From Bondarzewia mesenterica (Eukaryota > Basidiomycota > Agaricomycetes > Russulales > Bondarzewiaceae), in NCBI GenBank assembly GCA_004802705.1, contig SGPL01000520.1:1-23170 (forward strand): 23,170 nucleotides of DNA, in the 5' to 3' direction. This document shows positions 1 to 12,702 of the stretch, piece after piece. A model generated the notes under the pieces. That model searched no databases, was not told the DNA's origin, and was given only the letters and a program-made list of their open reading frames with translations. How positions within the stretch are numbered: the first letter of the stretch is position 1; the number at the start of each line of letters is the position of its first letter. The translations under genes were made by a program, and so were the position numbers.

Positions 1-3821
<3,821 letters not shown>

Positions 3822-4066
3822 AGCTTTTCTTCCGGACAGACTGACAACATGTATTTTACACGGTGATGTTTAGATAAATCGATGCTGTATCTCCTTTTAC
3901 TAGTATCAGGTTGACGTGCCGATTAGGGTTCACTAGGTCTTCCTATCAAGTCAAGTGCCACTGCCATGATCTGATCGCAAACTTGGAGGATCTCCAGAGG
4001 ATCTCGCTATTTAAGCGAAGGTGGATCGTGCACGCTTCACCCATTTTCTCTTTCCTTTCTCCCATC

Positions 4067-4546
4067 ATGCGACGTGGTTTTTTGCTCACCTCTGACTCTC
4101 GCAAAGCCAAAGCCGAATCAGCAACAGCATCTAACGCGGCCTCACAGACGCGGTTCCGAAGGCCGCTGCAAGTCTAAGTTCTAAGCCTTGAAAGATACCT
4201 ACAGGGCCTGTTATACCTGAGTCTGGTGCCATAAAAAACATTGAGGCCGTCAAAGAGGACTCGCTTGGAAGCTTCTGCGACTGGCGTGGGAGGCTTGATC
4301 GCCACCGCTCTCCCCACTCCGCCTCCCCCCTTTCCCGAGTCCTCCACCGTGTGCCTCCTCGCCCAACCCAACTTCCCAAAACCTCTCATTGATGGTCGTA
4401 CTTTCCGAATTGCAGACGCGCCCTGTGCTGGAAAGGGCATGTTCGCGACCGCCGATCACAACGTTGGACAACTCATCACTGAAGAGCGGCCATTGCTCGT
4501 CACGCCCGGAACAGAGGCTCTGGAGAGGAAATCGAAGGGCCGATGA
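4067..4546 (+). pseudogene. Truncated, frame-broken SET-domain protein gene remnant
   Basis: An ATG at 4067 opens a short frame beginning MRRGFLL followed by a Lys/Ala/Ser-rich stretch; this N-terminus resembles that of SET-domain (putative lysine methyltransferase) proteins common in Agaricomycetes. The frame stops at 4175-4177. A second frame, open from 4235 to 4546, carries the segment that usually leads into the SET domain: FRIADAPCAGKGMFAT followed by GQLITEERPLLVTP. It then runs a few residues to a stop at 4544-4546. I could not find an intron that joins the two frames, and the rest of the SET fold (the catalytic NHSC/GEEI-type motifs) is absent downstream. A TATTTAA-like element is at 4008-4014. 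I infer a decayed or truncated gene copy; a mis-assembled gene is the alternative. Family assignment is from remembered sequence patterns. Confidence 0.6.
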
Positions 4547-5002
4547 CAACTTGATTGAGCATGCGAACCTGTGACATTGACTCCACAAGGACAAAAGCAC
4601 AATAGGCGACGTGCAGCAATGTGCCTTCCGAGCGGTGTGCTCATAGATAAAGCACATGCCGGCCTGGAAACCAGGGGACTGCCATGACAGGATAAGTGCT
4701 ACCGGCGGCAGCAAAATGTTTTTTTGGGAGGGAGAGATGGATCGCGACAAACGCATGGGCCGAAAAAAACGAGTAACACGCCTCCAAGGAAGAGACATGT
4801 GTCCGAGAGAAGAACTTCTCACAGACAGAGTTTGAACACCCAGATAGCTCCTTTCTAATCTACCTTTATATTTGCCGCGATGCTTCTTTCAGAGTGTCCT
4901 GAGCTCGTCGTCACCATGATCCACAACATCATTTGCTTACTCAAGAGCTCTCTCAATTGGAACCAAGAGCACCCTTTCACCATAAGGCCGACTTGAGGGA
5001 GG

Positions 5003-5009
5003 TATAAAA
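5003..5009 (+). promoter_or_regulatory. TATA box of the hydrophobin gene
   Basis: TATAAAA lies 99 bases before the hydrophobin ATG, within GGTATAAAAT. Hydrophobin genes are often strongly transcribed and TATA-driven. The stretch 4547-5107 holds no gene I can support and serves as the upstream region. Confidence 0.65.
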
Positions 5010-5107
5010 TTCCCTCGTACGATCCTCCCCTTCCTTAGTTCGACGGCAAACAGTTGTCTGACTTCACCATACCAGAACACTCAGTCGTACATACCTCGTT
5101 CATTGCT

Positions 5108-5590
5108 ATGTTCGGCCGCACTTCCCATCCCTTCACCACCTTCTTCCTCGGACTCCTCCTTATGGTGTCTGCATCCCCTGCAGGCACTGTAACGCTGAGG
5201 TGGCAGGCTACTGCCAATGACCAGTGTAACACCGGCAGCATCCAGTGCTACAACACCACCGAGACTGTAAGTGAACTTTCTCTACAGCAAAGTTTTCTAG
5301 CCACCGACATCACCTTACAGTCCTCCTCCCCCGGTATTGGCATCATCTTGGCTTTGCTCGGTATCGTTGTCGACGAAATTTCGGTTCTCGTCGGCTTCGG
5401 CTGTTCCCCAATCTCAATCATTGGCATTGGCTCTGGCGGGACGTGCGCTCAACAACCTGTCTGCTGCACGAATGCCATTTTCGTACGTTTTTCAGATCTT
5501 CACTGACCTTTCCAAGATTAAACTGGACCTCTCCTTGATCAGGGCGGGCTGATCAATGTCCGGTGCTCGCCCATTAACATCAACCTATGA
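5108..5590 (+). CDS. Class I hydrophobin, with one conserved cysteine replaced by tyrosine
   Basis: Small secreted amphipathic protein that self-assembles on hyphal surfaces. Three exons (5108-5266, 5321-5482, 5543-5590) encode 122 residues. Residues 1 to about 23 form a signal peptide (hydrophobic FFLGLLLMVSA). The mature part shows the class I layout: QCNTGSIQC at 39-47, the LLGIV and VLVG beta segments, CSPIS at 81-85, GGTC at 92-95, QPVCC at 98-102 and a final C115 near the end. Cysteines are at 40, 47, 81, 95, 101, 102 and 115; the expected third cysteine (position 48 of the CC doublet) is TAC = Tyr. N49 lies in an N-glycosylation sequon (NTT). A CTG-initiated extension is open upstream, but the ATG at 5108 gives a normal signal peptide and a spacing from the TATA box that fits a fungal 5' leader. 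Both introns are GT-AG and phase 0. Confidence 0.93.
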
Positions 5591-6036
5591 ATGATGCAGT
5601 CATTCGTTCATCTGCTCATGAAGTTAGACCGGAGCGTACCGTTGACAAGCCCCCGCTTTGACTTCTTGGGGCCAAGTCTGTATTATTTAGTTACTGTTGC
5701 CGGTGGTCAGAGATATTTGGGGAATGTATGAGTCGGTTGCCTGCGAGACTCAGAGGATTGAAGTTGTCACAGTATCTAAGCGAGGCGCAGTGCAAGCTAC
5801 TCGCAAATGCATGTTATGAAAACAAGCATGGAGTCATCAAGCGAGCGTGATGTAAAGGCCAACTTGAAAAGGCAAGGAACTGCTCACCTCCAGAGAATGG
5901 GACCAAAGCCTGCCATCATGCTTTGATGTAGCGGTATTCGGGAACACAAATTCTCCATCAAAGGCCTGAAAGAGCGTCACACGCATGCGATACCGAGCCT
6001 GGCGTCGTACGATTGCGAGTAACAAATCTCATCTGA
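5591..6036. other. Intergenic, convergent 3' ends (446 bases)
   Basis: It separates the stop codons of the hydrophobin (plus) and Ind1 (minus) genes. I see only short unsupported frames here; it presumably holds both 3' UTRs. Confidence 0.6.
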
Positions 6037-7350
6037 TCAACTCAGAGATGTCAATACTTTATTCGCAACCTGCTGCATGGCCTCTTTCCATCGTATCCCG
6101 CCAACACCGTCCATCTCCGTCATCTTACCCTCGCTTATGAGCGAATACGGCAAGCCCGAGTCCCCACCCGCACTGACACCTGGCGACAGCGGCAGCTCTC
6201 CAAGCACTGGCACATCCAGCTGCTTCGCAGTCGATTGGAACAACTCTGATGAGCCAAATAGGTGATGCGGAGTTGTACATGAGGGGCAGATGAAGTAAGA
6301 CTGGTTCAGAATCAGGCCTTTGATCTAACAGTGAATATGGCAATACGTGAATAGCTATACTATAATTGCTGCGATCAGAGGCAACGTACAGGAACTCCGA
6401 CTTTACGGAACATGGAGATGCTTTTGCGGACGTCGGATAGAGCGACATCTTGAGGTGTCGAAATAATGACAGCACCTGGTTCGACATTGTACGATAGGCA
6501 CATCGAGAGCTAAACGAGGGAGCGCATATGACCTACCGTCAACGTTGACAAGTTGGCCAAGGGTCAGTGGGACATCGCCTGTCCCGGGAGGCATATCGAC
6601 CACGAGCACATCCAACCCCTTCCCAGGCATTTCTCTGCCGGCACCGAGCCGCCAGTCAACATCAAATAACAGTTGCTGGACGGCTTTCTGTACCATAAGA
6701 CCACGCCAAACCACGGCAACATCTGCATTCGAGTCGGAAGAGGCGGTTCGCGGGAGAAGGAAACCCATGGACATGCACGGGAGACCATGGTTCATTAGCG
6801 GGATGAGGGCACCGCCTATATTGTGGCGAGCAACGGTAGAAGAAAGCAGAAATTGAGTATTGTTCGCGTGGTAAAAGGAACAGCATACCAGGCGTGAGAT
6901 GGGGCTCGTCTGCCTGATCAAGTCCCATAAGTTTTGGAACAGATGGACCGAAGATATCGAGGTCCAAAATCCCTACGCGCAATCGTGGTTCTCCATGCCG
7001 CATAGCGAGTGCAAACGCAAGATTCACTAGTATTACGCATGTCGAGGTTCAGTATTCGCTCATCCTAACCGTAGTCGACGAGTACAAGTTACACACCCGC
7101 GACTGTGCTTTTTCCAACCCCTCCTTTACCGCTGGCTACCACAAGCACTTTCTTAACATTGGGGATCGGCCGTTTTGCTATGGGTCCGCTCCTACGGGGT
7201 ATTTGTGGGGGTGCATTGGCGCCTGCACGCGGAAGGCCCTGTGCAGATGAGAGCGTTGTGCATGAATGTCAGGAGAGCACGTACGAGTGGATTTTCATGC
7301 TTCAATGCACGCGCAGTGCTGAATAGGCGTTGAGAAAGTGTCCGCCTCAT
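6037..7350 (-). CDS. IND1: Mitochondrial iron-sulfur assembly P-loop ATPase Ind1/NUBPL (Mrp/Nbp35 family)
   Basis: Fe-S scaffold ATPase of the mitochondrial matrix, needed in known species for assembling respiratory complex I. Six exons on the minus strand: 7285-7350, 7097-7238, 6889-7026, 6537-6815, 6390-6475, 6037-6324; 999 nt, 332 residues, all introns GT-AG and in phase. The N-terminus [16 protein letters not shown] is a typical basic amphipathic import sequence, followed by HENPLGLP. The deviant Walker [10 protein letters not shown] is at residues 59-67 (7104-7130). Further blocks are [41 protein letters not shown] and [14 protein letters not shown]. The metal-binding CPSC pair is C250/C253 (6277-6288). 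The mitochondrial leader and single CXXC fit Ind1 rather than cytosolic Nbp35 or Cfd1. It is divergent with the Ies6 gene, whose proposed start is 11 bases away. Confidence 0.95.
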
Positions 7351-7361
7351 TTGCAAGACCT
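7351..7361. promoter_or_regulatory. Minimal divergent spacer between IND1 and IES6 starts
   Basis: Only 11 bases separate the IND1 ATG (7350, minus) from the ATG that gives an intact Ies6 frame (7362, plus). Both genes begin ATGAGG, so the spacer is flanked by the inverted repeat CCTCAT/ATGAGG. If both starts are right, transcription of each gene must begin inside the other gene. If Ies6 starts at 7475 instead, the shared promoter is about 124 bases. Confidence 0.4.
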
Positions 7362-8260
7362 ATGAGGAGGTGAGCGCTGACTTTGAGGCTGGCGAGCGCC
7401 AGCCGAGCGGAGTTGAAAGCTTGGTAGATCGTCTGTTATCTTATCTTATCTATTCTGCAGCTTACACTTGAGCCATGTTCGTCCCAACATGCTATCCACC
7501 ATCAACTTTCCCTCTGCTCACTGCCAAATTCTTACAGGCCTCCAAAAGGTTCATTTAGAAAGAAAGGAGGGGTTGCAGCTAGCAATGAAGGCACCGCGAC
7601 TCCTCAAGTTCCCGTACGTACGCTTGTTTTCCGAACATGAATATTGCCATATTATTTGCCTCGTGTGCCTAGACCCTTGCAGAGCGGCTCTCTTATCTGA
7701 ACGCTCCTCGTCCGTTCAAGAATCCAAACTACACCAAGAACGTGAACCGCAGGGCCAAAAACTTGAAGGCCGTGCTGGGCCAGGAACGCGAGCGGGAACG
7801 ACAAGAGCGGGAACGACGCCGGCAGCAGAAGGAGCAGGAAATGGACGTCGATGGCGAACCGCATGCACGAAATGTTGCCATTGAACAAGACCTTCCTACA
7901 TGTGCGTTCCATCGCTCTAGCATGCCTCTGCGAATATTCATGTGCACATCACCAGATTTATCGATCGAAGCGCCTCCCTCAGTGTTGCCACCGAAACACT
8001 ATTGTGATATCACAGGCCTCGAGGTGATCGATTTCGTTTTGCTTTGTCCCGAATTGTTAGAACTGACAGCGTGCAGGCACCTTACACCGACCCGGTAACG
8101 GGTTTGCGATATCATGACAAGAGTATCTATGAGTTAATCAAAGGCTTGGTGCGTTCGTCGATTTCTCCCGTCATGTCGTCTGTCCTTAGGCTTCCGTTAG
8201 TCGACCAGTGCTGCAAAGGATCATCTCTCTGCTCGCGGTGTGAACCCAATTGTCAAGTGA
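7362..8260 (+). CDS. IES6: INO80 chromatin-remodelling complex subunit 6 (Ies6/INO80C, YL1-C domain)
   Basis: Subunit of the nuclear INO80 remodeller that, with Arp5, couples the ATPase to the nucleosome. The core is secure: NAPRPFKNPNY, a basic NRRAKNLKAVLGQE segment, a charged Arg/Glu helix, then the YL1-C domain HYCDITGLEAPYTDP...LRYHDKSIYELI and the tail ARGVNPIVK. Exons 7538-7613, 7673-7901, 7956-8023, 8077-8148 and 8201-8260 are GT-AG and in phase. The start is uncertain. An 8-nt first exon (7362-7369, donor AG/GTGAGC) spliced over 168 nt to 7538 gives a clean 170-residue frame beginning MRRPPKGSFRKKGG. The alternative ATG at 7475 reads MFVPTCYPP and hits a stop at 7559-7561 unless one extra base is present around 7545-7560. 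Confidence 0.87.
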
Positions 8261-9155
8261 CTGATCGCCAGCTTCTTGATTGTACGTCGTGCTTCTCAAT
8301 ACCTTCTTGTTCTCCTCCTTTGTCGCCACACAGAGACTTTTCCCGCAATCTGTCGGGTATCGGTACTTCCTCTTTTTCTTGCGTATCTTCCTTTGTATTT
8401 TATTCTCGTCAAAATCACGATCCCGCAGCCCATCTCTGTATGATTGAACCAGTTGCTTCGATCATCCAGTGACGCTGGCCTGCGATGACGCTGAGAAGTA
8501 CGCCACCCGTGCTTGGACATTTGGGTGTTGGCATCGCCATCTTACCGGCCACGACACGGCAGCCACTCACCTTGACCTAGATATGGCCATACATAAATAC
8601 ACGAGGATCATCCATCGAGAATATAACATTGAACGATATCTGACGTTCGAATGCATCGCCCCCTTTTCGCAGCCCCTCACAGCCCCTCACAACCCCATTT
8701 TCTTCCTTCACCGTGCCAGTGCCCGCTGTCTTGATGCATACTTCGCCACGCAAGATTGATACCTTTCAGAAATATCTTGCCAGTGCACGTCTGCATCCCC
8801 TATAATGCCGATGGGTGCCTTAAATGGATGCACAATGGAACATCGGGGCCATGGCCCTCATTTCCTGAGCGCCGCGCGCCTACACAGCATCGTCGACTGC
8901 AAACCGTGGACGCTCGCCGCTCGTGTGAATTCGAAGAGGCCATGTCAAAACGTATACTTTCTCTCCCTCTTTCTCACCCCCCCACGACGGCAATGCCCAT
9001 GTCATATAGACTCCTCTACTGCTGAAGATCTCCCTCTCCTATGAAAAAAAAAAACGTAGAACTTTAAAATCCCAGTGCAAGGAGCAACGGAGCTCGGATC
9101 TAGTGGGGATCGGCTCTTCAGAGCCAGCACTGTCGACCGAGGATCGTCGTGTCTC
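8261..9155. other. Intergenic, no supported gene
   Basis: About 900 bases after Ies6. Several short frames exist (for example from 8805 on the plus strand), but none shows a family motif or a convincing spliced structure. The 10-base unit AGCCCCTCAC is repeated twice at 8671-8690 and an A-run lies near 9043-9053. Confidence 0.5.
8671..8690. repeat. 10-base direct tandem repeat, two copies
   Basis: AGCCCCTCAC occurs twice in a row in non-coding DNA. No function is apparent. Confidence 0.9.
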
Positions 9156-9910
9156 TCCGAATCCGTGCTGAGGAGTTTAGGAAGATTCTATCTCCTGCCT
9201 GACGGCGGTTCCGAGGAGTGCTTAGGCTTCGAGCACTCACCTCGCTTGATCTGGCATAGTGATTCTTCTGGCAGGTTGTGGGATGTGTATGCGTTGCCTC
9301 AGCCACAATCAGTACGTCCCTTTTACTGTCAGTCAACTTCATGTTCCAATCGCCGTACTGCACCGCACCCAATATTAGACGCCGAACGCCGCTCTGATAT
9401 GGCCATGGTAGTCGTATGCCTACCACCTTGGGATTTCGGACTGATTGAATCCAGTGAATTCGTCCAAGGCAAGGAGGTAAAGTAATCGCGCATCGATAGC
9501 GAATTCAAATCAGTAAACCGATCCATCTTTCAGTCCGGCTGCGTGGACGAGGAAAGCGATTGGACGCCCGCAGCGCACATGTGGTCCCTCGTACGTTCTT
9601 TCGAGATGAGCATTTGACCATAAGTTCTGACATACAACCGTGCCAACGTGCATGATGCCTGTTTCACAAGGTAGTGTTCGCATTTTGTAGTAACTACCTG
9701 CGAGCGGTGGGCTTTCGGGAGTTTCAGCTCGGTTATGTCACTTCCTGCCTATACAAACTGCGTCTTTCAACATTACCACAGACATGGAACGCGGACAAAT
9801 CCCCCCCCCCCCTTTCTTTTTTTCTTACCTTCGATTAGACAGGGCCGTCGATCATTCAGCCGTTGAGCTACTGGGCGAAGGCGGCGAGGGGTCAGACAGG
9901 CGAGTGTTGA
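9156..9910 (+). pseudogene. Decayed member of a fungus-specific protein family (PPW...FVVTT...WAFG type)
   Basis: A plus-strand series of segments resembles, from memory, a lineage-expanded family of unknown function in Agaricomycetes. In order: LRSLGRFYLLPDGG and LGFEHSPRLIWHS (about 9165-9260); RRSDMAMVVVCLPPWDFGL (about 9388-9445) with a donor at 9477; after a 57-nt intron, DEESDWTPAAHMWSL (to 9590); then VHDACFTR, an in-frame TAG (9672-9674), and CSHFVVTTCERWAFGSFS; finally GPSIIQPLSYWAKAARG (about 9842-9892), ending in TGA at 9908-9910. The stop between CFTR and CSHFVV, the missing acceptor before VHDAC, and a 12-C run at 9801-9812 argue for a pseudogene. I cannot place a start codon. 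Function is unknown; the family recognition is from memory and should be treated as tentative. Confidence 0.5.
9801..9812. repeat. Homopolymer C run followed by T-rich tract
   Basis: Twelve C residues followed by a T-rich stretch ending in TTAG near 9838, which may be the polypyrimidine tract and acceptor of a former intron. Homopolymers like this are prone to length errors. Confidence 0.85.
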
Positions 9911-10253
9911 ACGTTGAACACTAAAGCTGAGCACTTCCTCTGATGGCCAGTGGATACAGATTTGGGCACCAAGGTAGGTGTTTGCTGAGGATAACAATGT
10001 CGCTCATAGTATATGAAGTATGAGTTTTCAATGTGTGATACCATTTTACTTGCATTTTTTTTTTCTGCTTTATGGCCACAAGGATGTCGCCGGATATGCC
10101 TGGCTCAAGCTCATTAACTGTTTGATAAACTCATAAACAAAACCCGGTGTGCTCAACAACAGCTTGTCAAGCAACACCAAGTGACACCTACATCATCAAT
10201 TCCGCTGCGGTTTCCTGGTCCATAGTTGCCTGATCAGGAAAGAGATTGCCCAG
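9911..10253. other. Intergenic, likely upstream region of the 10254 gene
   Basis: 343 bases with a T-run at about 10056-10065. No gene or clear promoter motif is seen. Confidence 0.5.
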
Positions 10254-11963
10254 ATGCGGAAGTACAATGTAGGGAAGTATGTTGCAGCTGAGGATGTCGT
10301 TGGGCCGTCCACAATCTTGTTCACCATCCTACTATCCATCCAACTGGTTACTGTCCTTACAATATACTCTCCGCTCGCCATGCCGTCTGATTTTATGTCC
10401 TTCTTCCGCTCCTTAAGGCGTCGTGCTTCGTCGCTCTTTACCTCAAACCCAAACGAAAAGGATCCGCTCACGGAAGAGAAGCTCACCTTCATCCATCGAG
10501 ATGTGCCCGCCGAGCATGGAGTGCATCTCTTGTCTGAGGAATCGCTCCTTCCAAGACCAACAGGGTTCGCGGCCAACGTCAAGATTAAGTCCAGATCCCA
10601 GCCGAACATGCGAAGGTTCGCGTTCAAGTCGACGTTGTCGGCACTCAGCACAGCCCATACAATAGACCCTACATCTACACCCAAACTGGTCCCGCTGGAC
10701 CCGCGCTCTCTCACCATGCGACCCAAGACGAACATAAAGGTCGGAGGGAAGGTGGATGATAGACCGTCACCCCCATGGCTGCAACCGCACGCTCGCCGAT
10801 CAAGTTTGCCTCATCCTGAGCCCGCATCCCTTTCACCCGCATCCTTCACATCTGCTCCAACGCCGACATTCTCATACACCACCACATACACACCATCTAC
10901 CGTTTCCTTCCCGCTCACCCCAGAAGCGCCTAATGGCCTGTGCTTCCCCTTCTCAGATACCAACGACCTCTACGCAACGGGCGATCTCGTCAAATCCTCA
11001 TCCTCCGAGCTCGATCTCGGAGACCTAGCCAAGCGTCGCGGATTTCGCGGTGCACGCCTCTTCACCGCAGCTGGGCACCTCCGCACGCTGTCCACGGCAC
11101 TCAGCCCACTCTCGCCGTACTTTACCAGCAGCCCCGCACTCCGGCGCATCTCAAGCATGGTCTGGAAGTCCCCGCATACCACCGCTCCTGACACCAGTGA
11201 CTCCGACCCGTTCATGATGCACGGCGAGTCGTATTACGGGCCTTCAGCCGAGGCGGGACCGTTCGCAGACGTATACGATTTCTCCACGTTTGAGCATCCA
11301 GTGCTCAAGAAGGTGAAGCGGAGCTTGAGGAGCAACGATGACGACTCCTCAAAGACGAAGCCGAGAGAGCGCGGAAAGGTGAAGTCGAGGGTCAATGTGT
11401 ACGTCGTATCAATGTACGATGCGGACATCGCGAGCAGTTCCCCGTCACAATCCAAGAAGCTTGGAGCAAAAGAGATTCCTAAGACGGGCAACGTTGCGTA
11501 CGAAAGAGACAGCACTGCACGACCAGAGTTTCCCAAAGACTATCACAACCGCACCGCGTCCAGAGCCAGCGTCGTCATCGTCCCTGAAGCAGAGGAGCTC
11601 CTGGATAAAGAGTATCTCCGCTCTATCGCCCGCGCGTTCTTCACGCCGGAGGTCTCGCCACGCACCTCCATCTCGTCCATTTTCTCAGAAAGACGCCAGT
11701 CCAAAGGACTGAGGCCTCTCGTACTACCTCAGCAACTCGCGCTTGCGCAGGATTCCGCCGGAAGCATGCGCAGTGCCATCGGGGGTTCCCCGTGCTTGAG
11801 CGAGCCACGGAATGAGTCTGACATTCGGAGGAGCCTGCAGGCGCGAGTCAGGGAGGCGAGGAGCTCGAATCAGGCAAGGAATAGAACATCAGTTCTGGAT
11901 GACACAGTCGCGAGGTATAGCTGGGACGAGAGCATGGAACTTGAAGTAATGCGCCTTGTGTGA
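10254..11963 (+). CDS. Unrecognised single-exon protein, Ser/Pro-rich, 569 codons (or 527 from an inner ATG)
   Basis: A long uninterrupted frame, far longer than chance frames nearby, with codon use like a real gene. I recognise no domain. From the first ATG (10254) residues about 20-42 form a hydrophobic segment (STILFTILLSIQLVTVLTIY) that could be a signal anchor. From the ATG at 10380, in a good context (GCCATGCC), the protein starts MPSDFMSFFRSLRRRASS and lacks it. The remainder is basic, Ser/Pro/Thr-rich and probably disordered, with short conserved-looking patches such as PSPPWLQPHARRSS, TNDLYATGDL, a Lys/Arg-rich stretch around HPVLKKVKRSLRS and a C-terminal RYSWDESMELEVMRLV. I favour the inner start, because the upstream stretch could be read as leader DNA, but the sequence does not decide. 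Possibly a fungus-specific regulatory or scaffold protein; no function is assigned. Confidence 0.75.
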   Translation: MRKYNVGKYVAAEDVVGPSTILFTILLSIQLVTVLTIYSPLAMPSDFMSFFRSLRRRASSLFTSNPNEKDPLTEEKLTFIHRDVPAEHGVHLLSEESLLPRPTGFAANVKIKSRSQPNMRRFAFKSTLSALSTAHTIDPTSTPKLVPLDPRSLTMRPKTNIKVGGKVDDRPSPPWLQPHARRSSLPHPEPASLSPASFTSAPTPTFSYTTTYTPSTVSFPLTPEAPNGLCFPFSDTNDLYATGDLVKSSSSELDLGDLAKRRGFRGARLFTAAGHLRTLSTALSPLSPYFTSSPALRRISSMVWKSPHTTAPDTSDSDPFMMHGESYYGPSAEAGPFADVYDFSTFEHPVLKKVKRSLRSNDDDSSKTKPRERGKVKSRVNVYVVSMYDADIASSSPSQSKKLGAKEIPKTGNVAYERDSTARPEFPKDYHNRTASRASVVIVPEAEELLDKEYLRSIARAFFTPEVSPRTSISSIFSERRQSKGLRPLVLPQQLALAQDSAGSMRSAIGGSPCLSEPRNESDIRRSLQARVREARSSNQARNRTSVLDDTVARYSWDESMELEVMRLV

Positions 11964-12668
11964 ATCCCATACCGGGCCTAGTAAACATTTATTGCGGAGC
12001 ATAGAGTACTAGAATGTGGATGGCGTGTCAGAACTTTAGCAGACCTAACCTCTGCAGAAGAATGGCATGTCCTCACAATGCCCACATTCAAAAACATGGG
12101 AGCAAAGTTGAGATCCAGACAACCATACGACCTCATACATTCATAAGACCATGCAAGGCCTGTGATTGAATTTGTTCCGTACTGAGGAAGACAAATCGGG
12201 CTGAGCGCTGGCGCCGAACGGTTGTCCACTGAGGATCGCGTTGGAAGTCATCCTCCCTTGCCATATCATACCAACCCTGTCTGTCAACTCGTTGATCGTA
12301 TCGAGCTCAAGATGAGGGTAATGTAGGTCATGGACGACGACAGCGGCAACGGTAAGAGAAGGAAACATGCTCAGGCTGTCGGGCTAGTAGTCCTTAGTAG
12401 TCGTTGCAGGCCTTATACAGAAGTATCTGTCGGGCCCTTGCAATGCGTGCACAACAAGTTCTTCAGGAGAAATTCCGTCTGAGACAAGGCAAAGTCGTTG
12501 ATATCGATATGTATGCGAAAGAAATTTATCAAGTTCAAGTTGAGTTCAAGCTTGGAAGATGAAGAATTTGTCGAACTTGGTCCGGATCAACGGCTCTTGC
12601 AACATGATGATACGTATTGGGGATTGAATCAGGCAGCATACTTAGTACACACCTCCAATCTCTGCGTC
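11964..12668. other. Intergenic, no supported gene
   Basis: About 700 bases between two plus-strand genes. A minus-strand frame at 12141-12368 reads rather protein-like (it contains LDTINELTDRVGMIWQG), but no flanking exon or family match could be found. Confidence 0.5.
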
Positions 12669-12689
12669 GACGACGACGACGACGACGAC
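12669..12689. repeat. (GAC)7 microsatellite in the leader of the Sel1 gene
   Basis: Seven GAC units end 13 bases before the ATG at 12703, so the repeat probably lies in the 5' UTR. Confidence 0.9.
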
Positions 12690-12702
12690 ACCATCAACAA
12701 CG

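Noticed and set aside
4250..4822. 190-codon minus-strand frame
   Set aside because: It overlaps the SET remnant antisense, has an Arg/Ser/Cys-rich shadow composition and shows no motif.
5054..5107. Upstream in-frame extension of the hydrophobin
   Set aside because: It begins at CTG, not ATG, and would place 18 polar residues before the signal peptide.
9118..9426. Minus-strand 102-codon frame with some protein-like text
   Set aside because: It is antisense to the better supported plus-strand pseudogene segments and has no flanking exons.
12141..12368. Minus-strand 75-codon frame that reads protein-like
   Set aside because: No neighbouring exon, family match or splice signals could extend it; kept only as a remark on the intergenic region.
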